The translations under genes were made by a program, and so were the position numbers. Below the pieces are notes generated by a model. It saw only the letters and a program-made list of their open reading frames with translations, did not search any database and had not been told where the DNA came from. From Erysipelotrichia bacterium (GTDB taxonomy: Bacteria; Bacillota_I; Bacilli_A; Erysipelotrichales; Erysipelotrichaceae): 11,091 nucleotides of DNA. Numbering within the stretch: the first letter of the stretch is position 1; each line of letters opens with the position of its first letter. This document shows positions 6,876 to 11,091 of the stretch, one piece after another. The stretch spans positions 1-11,091 of the forward strand of contig SAAR01000093.1 of NCBI GenBank assembly GCA_009916335.1, in the 5' to 3' direction.

Positions 6876-6915
6876 TGATAAACAGGTGATAAAGGCTCTT
6901 ATCACCTGTTTATCA
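6876..6915. terminator. 17-bp perfect hairpin, probable bidirectional terminator
   Basis: Left arm 6876-6892 (TGATAAACAGGTGATAA) and right arm 6899-6915 (TTATCACCTGTTTATCA) are exact reverse complements with loop AGGCTC. On the plus strand no T-tract follows. On the minus strand the stem is followed by TCTTTCTGTTTTTAT. It lies between the plus-strand recombinase gene and a minus-strand RNA, where a terminator for converging transcripts is expected. A recombinase target site is the alternative. Confidence 0.55.
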
Positions 6916-7079
6916 GATAATTCATAGAACCTTATGCTTTAAAGTGATGTATGAAATCTATTAGATCAGAAAAGATTAATAAAAGGTTTCAATAAAAATG
7001 ATTGCATGATTCATTTAAAAATGCATTTTATTTGTAACGTTATTTTAATTCATTATCTTAGTTTGTATCTTTTTTTCAA
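6916..7079. other. AT-rich gene-free spacer
   Basis: I see no ORF, RNA gene or clear promoter here. Short A/T-rich partial palindromes around 6997-7030 (AAAATG and CATTTT words) are too weak to call. The minus-strand RNA described at 7080-7284 should end at the right edge of this stretch. Confidence 0.5.
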
Positions 7080-7081
7080 AA

Positions 7082-7109
7082 TAAAAACCAGTTTGCTCTT
7101 GACTGGTCT
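7082..7109 (-). terminator. Terminator of the small RNA
   Basis: On the minus strand ACCAGT (7107-7102) pairs with ACTGGT (7092-7087) around a 9-base loop. One G-U and one A-U pair extend the stem outward, and TTTTTATTTT follows. Confidence 0.7.
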
Positions 7110-7112
7110 AGT

Positions 7113-7277
7113 GTGATTTCGATCGTTTTTACAAGATTCGTAACTTGTTTCTCAATAAGAGTGTTTGCTTTTTTACAAGGTTCATAACTTGGGTGTTTCC
7201 TCTGTACCACAGCTAAAGTGAGCTCGATCATTTTTACAAGATTCGTAACTTGGGTGTTTATTCTGTACCACAGCTAA
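7113..7277 (-). repeat. Tandem repeat units within the small RNA
   Basis: Units at 7170-7216 and 7231-7277 are 47 bases each and match at 43 positions, with a period of 61. A third, shorter copy at 7126-7147 is identical to 7231-7252 over 22 bases. Including left flanks, 7113-7147 matches 7218-7252 at 32 of 35 positions. The copies are mosaic: copies 1 and 3 share the left flank, and copies 2 and 3 share the right part. This suggests duplication followed by rearrangement. Confidence 0.8.
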
Positions 7278-7290
7278 GTATCACATTTAT

Positions 7291-7320
7291 ATAATAGCAT
7301 ATTCATAATGAAATATACAA
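7291..7320 (-). promoter_or_regulatory. Promoter of the small RNA
   Basis: On the minus strand TTGTAT (7320-7315), an 18-bp spacer and TATTAT (7296-7291) with an upstream TGC form an extended -10 promoter. Transcription should start near 7284, six bases before the first repeat unit. Confidence 0.6.
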
Positions 7321-7448
7321 AGCAGTTTACTTTTATTTATAAAAAAAGGTGGTTGTTTTCGCTGTTTATTGTATAAACGATGTTATGCAAAGAAATATTC
7401 TTATTTCTATCTAACACATATATATTATTTTAAAAGGTTTGAATAAAT
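7321..7448. other. Gene-free spacer between small RNA and tRNA
   Basis: No ORF or RNA gene is supported. The only structure noted is a short GTTTAT-TGT-ATAAAC palindrome near 7364-7378, which is not convincing as a regulatory site. Confidence 0.45.
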
Positions 7449-7486
7449 GCAAAAAAAAAGCCACTTCTATAAATAAAAGTAGCTTT
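7449..7486 (-). terminator. Terminator of tRNA-Leu
   Basis: On the minus strand AAAGCTACTT and AAGTGGCTTT pair over 10 bp (one G-U), with a run of nine T following. It lies just downstream of the tRNA. Confidence 0.85.
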
Positions 7487-7497
7487 CTCATTTAGAA

Positions 7498-7584
7498 TGG
7501 TCGGGCCGGGGGGACTTGAACCCCCACGAGGTTGCCCTCAACGGATTTTAAGTCCGTTGCGTCTGCCTATTCCGCCACGGCCCG
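7498..7584 (-). tRNA. tRNA-Leu (anticodon UAA)
   Basis: The minus strand folds into a complete class II tRNA of 87 bases with encoded CCA (7500-7498). The 7-bp acceptor pairs CGGGCCG with CGGCCCG. The D arm is GCG/CGC, and the anticodon stem ACGGA/TCCGT encloses loop CTTAAAA with anticodon TAA at 7550-7548. The long variable arm is GAGG-GCAA-CCTC, and the T arm is GGGGG-TTCAAGT-CCCCC. Discriminator A73 and the long variable arm fit leucine. The C1-G72 end pair is less usual than G1-C72 but is fully paired. It decodes UUA, the favoured leucine codon in AT-rich genomes. Confidence 0.97.
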
Positions 7585-7643
7585 ATTGTTTTACTTTGCG
7601 TATCATACACAAGTAATTTGTGCTTTCTTTTCAACGCTTTATT

Positions 7644-7672
7644 ATTATATAAATATTTGTATGAAATTGCAA
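7644..7672 (-). promoter_or_regulatory. Promoter of tRNA-Leu
   Basis: On the minus strand TTGCAA (7672-7667), a 17-bp spacer and a perfect TATAAT (7649-7644) form a strong promoter. It lies about 53 bases ahead of the tRNA after allowing for the start site. Confidence 0.7.
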
Positions 7673-7805
7673 CATAAAAATTTGAAAACATGCAAAAAAA
7701 ATAGTTTTTTATTTGATTTGTTTAGATAATATATAAATAATTGCCATTTTTATACATTTTCGTTTGTTTTTCTTCTCAAGAATGTAGATTATTCTATACA
7801 AAGGC

Positions 7806-7834
7806 TTTAGTTTTTGATGAGTATTTGTTATAAT
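7806..7834 (+). promoter_or_regulatory. Promoter of the PAP2-pseudouridine synthase operon
   Basis: TGTTATAAT (7826-7834) is a perfect extended -10. A weak TTTAGT (7806-7811) stands 17 bp upstream. AGAAAGG and the ATG at 7867 follow. Confidence 0.6.
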
Positions 7835-7866
7835 TTAAAAACAAAAATATTAAGAAAGGCTTATTT

Positions 7867-8370
7867 ATGAAAAAGATGGATCGTAAAATTGTATGGTTTA
7901 TGCAAAATAAATTAAGTAATCCAGTATTAGATTGGATTATGACTTCTCTTACTTTTCTAGGAGACTATTGTTTAATTTGGTTAATTATCACGATTTTGTT
8001 TTATATGAATGGAGATCGTAAGTATGCATATTTAATGGTAGGAACAATGCTTGTAACCAATGCCATTAATAATGGTTTAATAAAATCGATCTTTAGAAGA
8101 AAACGCCCGTTTGAAATCTACGATGATATTACGATTTTTATTCCTGAGCCTTATGGTTCAAGTTTTCCTTCTGGACATAGTGCAACTGGCTTTTGTTGTG
8201 CGGTTGTTATTGCGTATTATAATTCTACATTAGGAATCATTGCGTTAACACTCGCTGCTTTGATTGCCTTTTCAAGAATGTATTTACGAGTACACTTTTT
8301 TTCTGATGTCATGGTTGGTATGATTGTAGGTTGTCTTTGTTCGATTGTTTTGATGGGTTATTTTGGGTAA
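7867..8370 (+). CDS. PAP2-family membrane phosphatase
   Basis: This 167-residue integral membrane phosphatase belongs to the type 2 phosphatidic acid phosphatase superfamily, whose members act on lipid phosphates such as undecaprenyl pyrophosphate or phosphatidylglycerophosphate. The exact substrate is not readable. All three signature motifs are present: K73-(6)-R80-P81 in KSIFRRKRPF, PSGHSA with H104, and SRMYLRVHFFSD with R137, H143 and D147. Hydrophobic segments lie at about 22-47, 54-70, 107-120, 122-136 and 146-166. Sequence and size are like the short PgpB/BcrC-type enzymes. AGAAAGG precedes the ATG at 7867. The stop is four bases before the next gene's ATG, implying one operon. Confidence 0.93.
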   Translation: MKKMDRKIVWFMQNKLSNPVLDWIMTSLTFLGDYCLIWLIITILFYMNGDRKYAYLMVGTMLVTNAINNGLIKSIFRRKRPFEIYDDITIFIPEPYGSSFPSGHSATGFCCAVVIAYYNSTLGIIALTLAALIAFSRMYLRVHFFSDVMVGMIVGCLCSIVLMGYFG

Positions 8371-8374
8371 TGTT

Positions 8375-9301
8375 ATGCGTAAAATATTAATTCATGAAAA
8401 TGATGCGAATCAACGTGTCGATAAATTTTTAAGTAAAGCACTGCCTAAATTACCAAAAAGCTTGATGTATAAATACATTCGTAATAAAAAAATTAAAGTG
8501 AATGGGAAACGTTGTGAACCAAAGCAAATGCTTAATGTGAATGATGAGTTTACCTGTTATATCGCAGAAGAGTTTTTTGCATTAGAAAAAGATGATTCTT
8601 TTTTTAAAGCACCTGCTAAATTAGATGTGTTATATGAAGATGAGCATTTGATTATTATGAATAAAGAGGTTGGTTTATTAGCACATAGTGATGATAAGAT
8701 TAGCGATGATACCTTAATTAATCGTATGAAGCATTATTTGTATAAGAAGGGTGAATATAAATTTGCTCAAGAACAAAGTTTTACGCCTGCTTTATGTCAT
8801 CGTATTGATCGTAATACACAAGGTATTGTCATAGGGGCAAAAACAGCACAGGCATTAAGAGATATGAATAAACGTATTCATGATGGTATGTTAAGTAAAA
8901 AATACTTGTGTATTGTAGAAGGTAGCTTTAGCCAAAAGGAAGGGATTATTGTTGCTTATCATAAGAAAGAACAGCAAGTAGTTTCGATTATAGATACAAT
9001 GCAAGAGGGCTATAAAGAAGTGAAAACAGGGTATAAGGTATTAAAGACAAAGGGGTGTTTGTCATTACTAGAAGTTACTTTATATAGTGGTAAATCGCAT
9101 CAAATACGAGCAGTCATGGCACATTTAAATCATTCTTTGTATGGTGATGTAAAATATGGGGGAAAAGCAAGAGAATATCCATATCAAGCATTATGTGCCT
9201 ATCAAGTGCATTTTAATGCAGTAGAGGATTCATTAGTCGCAATGAATGGGAAAACATTTACCTTGAATGATATAGATTTTTTATCAATCATGCAAGATTA
9301 A
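8375..9301 (+). CDS. RluA-family pseudouridine synthase
   Basis: This enzyme converts specific uridines in rRNA or tRNA to pseudouridine in the cytosol. The 308 residues hold an N-terminal S4 RNA-binding domain (about 12-65, with RVDKFLSKALPK and IKVNGKR). The catalytic domain has YEDEHLIIMNKEVGLLAH (87-104), the signature HRIDRNTQG with catalytic D145, and the C-terminal HQIRAVMAHL and LYGDVKYGG (242-263). RluC/RluD-type sites are likely, but the target base cannot be assigned. The ATG at 8375 is preferred. An in-frame TTG at 8363 would overlap the PAP2 gene and add only four residues. The ribosome binding site is weak (GGGT), so translation probably depends on coupling with the PAP2 gene, whose stop is four bases upstream. 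Confidence 0.93.
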   Translation: MRKILIHENDANQRVDKFLSKALPKLPKSLMYKYIRNKKIKVNGKRCEPKQMLNVNDEFTCYIAEEFFALEKDDSFFKAPAKLDVLYEDEHLIIMNKEVGLLAHSDDKISDDTLINRMKHYLYKKGEYKFAQEQSFTPALCHRIDRNTQGIVIGAKTAQALRDMNKRIHDGMLSKKYLCIVEGSFSQKEGIIVAYHKKEQQVVSIIDTMQEGYKEVKTGYKVLKTKGCLSLLEVTLYSGKSHQIRAVMAHLNHSLYGDVKYGGKAREYPYQALCAYQVHFNAVEDSLVAMNGKTFTLNDIDFLSIMQD

Positions 9302-9305
9302 ACAT

Positions 9306-9355
9306 AAAAAAGCAATTCACTTATAGAAATGATTCTATTAAGAATTGCTTTTTTT
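9306..9355. terminator. Bidirectional terminator between convergent genes
   Basis: AAAAAAGCAATTC (9306 onward) pairs with GAATTGCTTTTTT (ending 9354) over 13 bp. An inner stem ATAGAA/TTCTAT (9323-9328, 9333-9338) stacks above it. Both strands end in a T run. The genes on either side converge here. Confidence 0.88.
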
Positions 9356-9359
9356 ATTA

Positions 9360-10001
9360 CTATTTCTTTTCAAACATCATTTTTGGAACATGACAAATTG
9401 GGCATTCATAAGTATCAGGTTCTGCATCAAAATCATCACCATCATATACATAGCCACAAACACTACATACCCATGTATCTTTAGTTGTGGAAGGAATGCT
9501 TTCTTCTTGATAAGTTGGTGCCTTTTTAGGTGCTTTTCCCTTAATCACATTATGGTAGTAAGTATATGTCATTGCCACTCCTTTTACATCTTTTTGAGCG
9601 TTGACTACTTTTGCGAGTATCACAAAATGTGTACTTGTTTCACTCATGGAAACGACTTCACAAATCATATGTCCTAATACGTTTTCTTTCACAATCGGTA
9701 AACCACCGAAATGATCATAAGCAAAGTTTTGCCACTTATCGTGATCCTTTCCTGAAACAAAACCTAATCGTGAAATTACTTCAGGATTTGTTTTTTCACT
9801 TAAGATAGAAACACTAAATTTTTGCGTTTCTTTAATTAAATCAAATGTGTAGTTATCCTTATTCATACTTAAAGCAATGATTGGTCCCTCTCCTGAAATC
9901 TGAAATACAGTGTTCACAATACAACCACAATCACGATCCTTGTCTTTTACTCCGATTGCATATAAACCATAAGTTAAATCATATAAAACTGTTTTGTCCA
10001 T
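9360..10001 (-). CDS. Flavin reductase-rubredoxin fusion (Hrb-like)
   Basis: This 213-residue cytosolic redox protein joins two domains. Residues 1-about 158 are a flavin-reductase-like FMN-binding barrel with DCGCIVNTVFQIS (24-36), TQKFSVSILSE (59-69) and the GHMICEVV strand (110-117). A linker (159-175) leads to a rubredoxin domain with iron ligands C179 and C182 (WVCSVCGY) and C200 and C203 (CPICHVPK). This is the plan of high-molecular-weight rubredoxin from Moorella, which passes NAD(P)H electrons to a flavodiiron protein reducing O2 or NO. The rubredoxin C-x2-C to C-x2-C gap is short, as in rubrerythrin-type centres. The start at 10001 has AAAGGAG seven bases upstream. A Fur-family-like palindrome sits between promoter and start, pointing to metal or peroxide control. 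Confidence 0.9.
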   Translation of the reverse strand: MDKTVLYDLTYGLYAIGVKDKDRDCGCIVNTVFQISGEGPIIALSMNKDNYTFDLIKETQKFSVSILSEKTNPEVISRLGFVSGKDHDKWQNFAYDHFGGLPIVKENVLGHMICEVVSMSETSTHFVILAKVVNAQKDVKGVAMTYTYYHNVIKGKAPKKAPTYQEESIPSTTKDTWVCSVCGYVYDGDDFDAEPDTYECPICHVPKMMFEKK

Positions 10002-10013
10002 AATATTCTCCTT

Positions 10014-10030
10014 TTGATGATTATCATTAA
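10014..10030. promoter_or_regulatory. Fur/PerR-family-like operator
   Basis: ATGAT-T-ATCAT (10017-10027) is a perfect 5-1-5 palindrome, with partial extension to 10014 and 10030. Read on the minus strand, AATGATAATCAT equals the centre of the classical 19-bp Fur box, and about 14 of 19 positions agree overall. It lies just downstream of the -10 of the rubredoxin-fusion gene, where a repressor would block transcription. Fur, PerR and Zur cannot be told apart by eye. Confidence 0.5.
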
Positions 10031-10034
10031 TTCT

Positions 10035-10062
10035 ATTATATTATGTTTGCTTGAAATTGCAA
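10035..10062 (-). promoter_or_regulatory. Promoter of the flavin reductase-rubredoxin gene
   Basis: On the minus strand TTGCAA (10062-10057), a 16-bp spacer and TATAAT (10040-10035) form a promoter reading away from the XRE operon. Confidence 0.6.
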
Positions 10063-10076
10063 TATTTATGCAATAT
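10058..10076. repeat. TGCAATAT direct repeat, 11-bp phase
   Basis: TGCAATAT occurs at 10058-10065 and 10069-10076, one helical turn apart. The first copy overlaps the -35 box of the minus-strand gene. It could be a regulator site, but chance in AT-rich DNA is possible. Confidence 0.25.
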
Positions 10077-10085
10077 CACTAATTA

Positions 10086-10105
10086 ATGTAAAGTAAGCTT
10101 GACAT
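10086..10105. promoter_or_regulatory. Second XRE operator-like copy over the -35 box
   Basis: The 20 bases ATGTAAAGTAAGCTTGACAT match the core of the palindrome at 10132-10151 at 16 positions, including both outer ends. They cover the TTGACA box of the XRE promoter. The centre-to-centre distance is 46 bp. Confidence 0.45.
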
Positions 10106-10127
10106 ATAGGGGTAAGCGTTGTATGAT
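10099..10127 (+). promoter_or_regulatory. Strong SigA promoter of the XRE operon
   Basis: A perfect TTGACA (10099-10104), a 17-bp spacer and TATGAT (10122-10127) form the best promoter in the window. RNA should start near 10134, inside the 26-bp palindrome. Confidence 0.8.
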
Positions 10128-10128
10128 G

Positions 10129-10154
10129 AAAATGTAAAGTATACTATACATTTT
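10129..10154. promoter_or_regulatory. 26-bp near-perfect palindrome, likely XRE autoregulatory operator
   Basis: Twelve of 13 base pairs are symmetric, with only 10137/10146 mismatched. The outer arms are AAAATGTA and TACATTTT and the centre is AGTATACT. It begins two bases after the -10 box, covers the predicted start site and ends 12 bases before the repressor gene. Binding of the XRE protein here would shut off its own operon. Confidence 0.7.
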
Positions 10155-10166
10155 ATAGAGGTGGAT

Positions 10167-10382
10167 ATGAAAACAAAGATTAGAGAACTACGAAAAAGAC
10201 ATAAAATTTCACAAGATGAGTTGGCTAGTGCGTTAAATGTTAGTAGACAAACAATTATATCCATTGAAAATGAACGCTATACAGCATCGCTTGTATTGGC
10301 ATACAAGATTGCGAAATATTTTGATTTGACAATAGAAGATATTTTTGATTTTAGTGAGGTGAATATTGATGGAACAATATAA
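10167..10382 (+). CDS. XRE-family transcriptional repressor
   Basis: This 71-residue DNA-binding protein consists almost only of one Cro/C1-type helix-turn-helix domain (about 4-60). Helix 2 is SQDELASALN and the recognition helix is SRQTIISIENERY (26-38). The closing LVLAYKIAKYFDLTIEDIFDF (42-62) is the usual family end. It resembles the small YozG-type regulators found ahead of membrane-protein or ABC-exporter genes. The ATG at 10167 is chosen. AGAGGTGG lies directly before it, and a start nearer 10119 would lie inside the promoter. The strong promoter with overlapping palindromes suggests autorepression. The 3' end overlaps the next gene by 14 bases, so the two are coupled. The inducing signal is unknown. 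Confidence 0.92.
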   Translation: MKTKIRELRKRHKISQDELASALNVSRQTIISIENERYTASLVLAYKIAKYFDLTIEDIFDFSEVNIDGTI

Positions 10383-10794
10383 AAAAATGCAAAGATTTAG
10401 AATTTTATTAATAAGTGGTTTGTTTGTTGTGAGTGTTGTAGTAACAAGTGCATCGTGGCTGACGCAAACAAATGAATCATCACAATACTATATGCTAGGA
10501 TTATGTGCTGTCTTGGGCATCATGACTTTTATGATTCTATTAGAGTATCTTCGTTTATGTAAAAACAAAGAAAAATTAAAAGCAAAAGCAATACAAGCAC
10601 AAGATGAGCGTAATATTGCAATTCATGAGAAAGTGAAATCAGCAAGTTTTCTTGTTTTTGTTTGTCTGCTTGCCTTAATGACAACAATCTATGCATTTAT
10701 TGATGTCGAAAAGATGAATTTATTATCGTCTATTTTATGTTTAGCTGTACTTGTAAAATTAACTCTGTATGTGTATTATAAAAGAAAATTGTAG
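10369..10794 (+). CDS. DUF2178-like four-helix membrane protein
   Basis: This 141-residue integral membrane protein has no enzyme motif. Two helices (about 10-30 and 41-61) are followed by a charged cytosolic linker with many lysines (64-90). The linker contains QDERNIAIHEKVKSAS, the DER...I..K pattern of DUF2178-type proteins. Two more helices follow (about 92-112 and 117-137). The family is common next to XRE regulators and ABC exporters, and its role is not established. GAGGTG (10356-10361) precedes the ATG at 10369. An adjacent TTG at 10366 would add only one residue. The gene overlaps the repressor gene and lies 13 bases before the ABC ATPase start, so it is the middle gene of an operon. 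Confidence 0.82.
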   Translation: MEQYKKMQRFRILLISGLFVVSVVVTSASWLTQTNESSQYYMLGLCAVLGIMTFMILLEYLRLCKNKEKLKAKAIQAQDERNIAIHEKVKSASFLVFVCLLALMTTIYAFIDVEKMNLLSSILCLAVLVKLTLYVYYKRKL

Positions 10795-10807
10795 GGAGGA
10801 TGAATGA

Positions 10808-11091
10808 ATGAAATTAGAAATTAAAGATTTAGTAAAAAGTTTTGATGGCAATGAGATATTACATGGTCTTTCTTTCTCAATAGAAAGTGGGAAAGCACTG
10901 GGGTTATTAGGAAGAAATGGAGCAGGGAAAACAACCACAATTCGTATTTTAATGGATGTTTTTAAAAGTGATCGTGGCACGATATTAATAGATGGAAAAC
11001 CATTTATACCAGCTGATTATCATATTGGTTACATGCCTGAGGAAAGAGGAATGTATCCTAAGAAAAAAGTCATTGATCAATTGATCTATTT
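10808..11091 (+). CDS. ABC transporter ATPase, NatA/YhaQ-like (cut by window end)
   Basis: The first 94 codons of an ABC ATPase that would energise an ABC-2-type exporter are present. The Walker A motif GRNGAGKT is at residues 35-42, after the usual N-terminal sheet (LEIKDLVKSFDGNEILHGLSF). The Q-loop region reads GYMPEERGMYPKKKV (74-88). A glutamate stands where most ABC ATPases have the Q-loop glutamine, as is known for the NatA/YhaQ Na+-efflux branch with its PEERGLY signature. Signature motif, Walker B and partner permease lie beyond the window. GGGAGGA precedes the ATG at 10808. An ATG at 10804 is in another frame and soon stops. It is third in the XRE operon, so export is probably induced by the same signal. 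Confidence 0.93.
   Translation, partial: MKLEIKDLVKSFDGNEILHGLSFSIESGKALGLLGRNGAGKTTTIRILMDVFKSDRGTILIDGKPFIPADYHIGYMPEERGMYPKKKVIDQLIY

Larger units (their letters stand above)
7080..7284 (-). ncRNA. Candidate ~205-nt repeat-built small RNA
   Basis: A complete transcription unit with no protein gene lies on the minus strand. It has a good extended promoter (7291-7320), a body made of two long and one short repeat units, and a hairpin-plus-T terminator (7082-7109). Each unit carries the hairpin CAAGTTACGAATCTTG: six pairs (CAAGTT with AA-CTTG), one bulged base and a three-base loop. The two differences in the middle copy (CAAGTTATGAACCTTG) fall exactly in the loop and the bulge, so pairing is kept. 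The two long units also share a CTGT-GGT-ACAG mini-hairpin. The 5' end TGTGAT (7285-7280) can pair with ATCACA (7117-7112) ahead of the terminator and close the molecule. I do not recognise an Rfam family. A tracrRNA-like or regulatory RNA are possibilities. No Cas gene is present in the window. Confidence 0.6.

Noticed and set aside
6113..6915. Insertion sequence or transposon around the recombinase
   Set aside because: No matching terminal inverted repeats or target-site duplication were seen on either side, and no transposase is present. The HTH is C-terminal, unlike IS607-type TnpA.
7113..7277. CRISPR array
   Set aside because: The copies have unequal periods (44 and 61), the between-copy DNA is too short or itself shared between copies, and there are no unique ~30-base spacers and no cas gene in view. 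A promoter and terminator frame it as one RNA instead.
7532..7729. 65-residue plus-strand ORF
   Set aside because: It runs antisense through tRNA-Leu and its promoter, lacks a ribosome binding site and has no recognisable protein character.
8363..8374. TTG start for the pseudouridine synthase
   Set aside because: It adds only four residues not typical of the family. The ATG at 8375 directly precedes the S4 domain and suits coupling to the PAP2 stop. It cannot be fully excluded, since both have weak ribosome binding sites.
9345..9808. Plus-strand ORFs of 110 and 65 residues
   Set aside because: They lie antisense within the flavin reductase-rubredoxin gene, have no ribosome binding sites and have unnatural composition.

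Overview
The DNA is AT-rich with strong AAGGAGG-type ribosome binding sites, SigA-like promoters, short intergenic gaps and many compact hairpin-plus-T terminators. Gene content and protein style fit a low-GC Bacillota, most probably a gut Erysipelotrichia-type anaerobe. That placement is inferred from style and from the rubredoxin-fused flavoprotein, not from a marker gene.

Layout, left to right. (1) 1-1730: a small four-helix membrane protein and alanine racemase (alr) in one short operon ending in a terminator. (2) 1724-3590: an AI-2E/YdbI-type membrane permease overlapping a CPWC thioredoxin-fold lipoprotein, with its own promoter and terminator. (3) 3593-4037: a 445-base gene-free leader full of inverted repeats, including two hairpins that present the same purine motif, and a consensus-matching CcpA (cre) site. 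(4) 4038-6138: N-acetylglucosamine-6-phosphate deacetylase (nagA), then a separately promoted LacX-type aldose epimerase. (5) 6171-6838: a lone small serine recombinase. (6) 6839-7866: about 1 kb with no protein gene. It holds a 17-bp perfect hairpin, a candidate ~205-nt minus-strand small RNA built of tandem repeats with its own promoter and terminator, and tRNA-Leu(UAA), also on the minus strand. (7) 7867-9355: a PAP2 phosphatase and an RluA-family pseudouridine synthase, nearly abutting, ending in a bidirectional terminator. (8) 9360-10062, minus strand: a flavin reductase-rubredoxin fusion behind a Fur-family-like operator. (9) 10086-11091: a divergent operon of an XRE repressor, a DUF2178-like membrane protein and a NatA/YhaQ-type ABC ATPase cut by the window end. 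A near-perfect 26-bp palindrome lies at the predicted transcription start and a related copy lies over the -35 box.

Working themes are cell-wall and amino-sugar metabolism (alr, nagA), sugar handling under carbon catabolite control, RNA modification and decoding (RluA-type enzyme, tRNA-Leu), redox/oxygen or NO defence (rubredoxin fusion, thioredoxin lipoprotein), and a self-regulated export system. The most novel-looking element is the repeat-built small RNA at 7080-7284. Next is the twin-hairpin leader ahead of nagA. All promoter, operator and RNA calls are by eye from sequence patterns.
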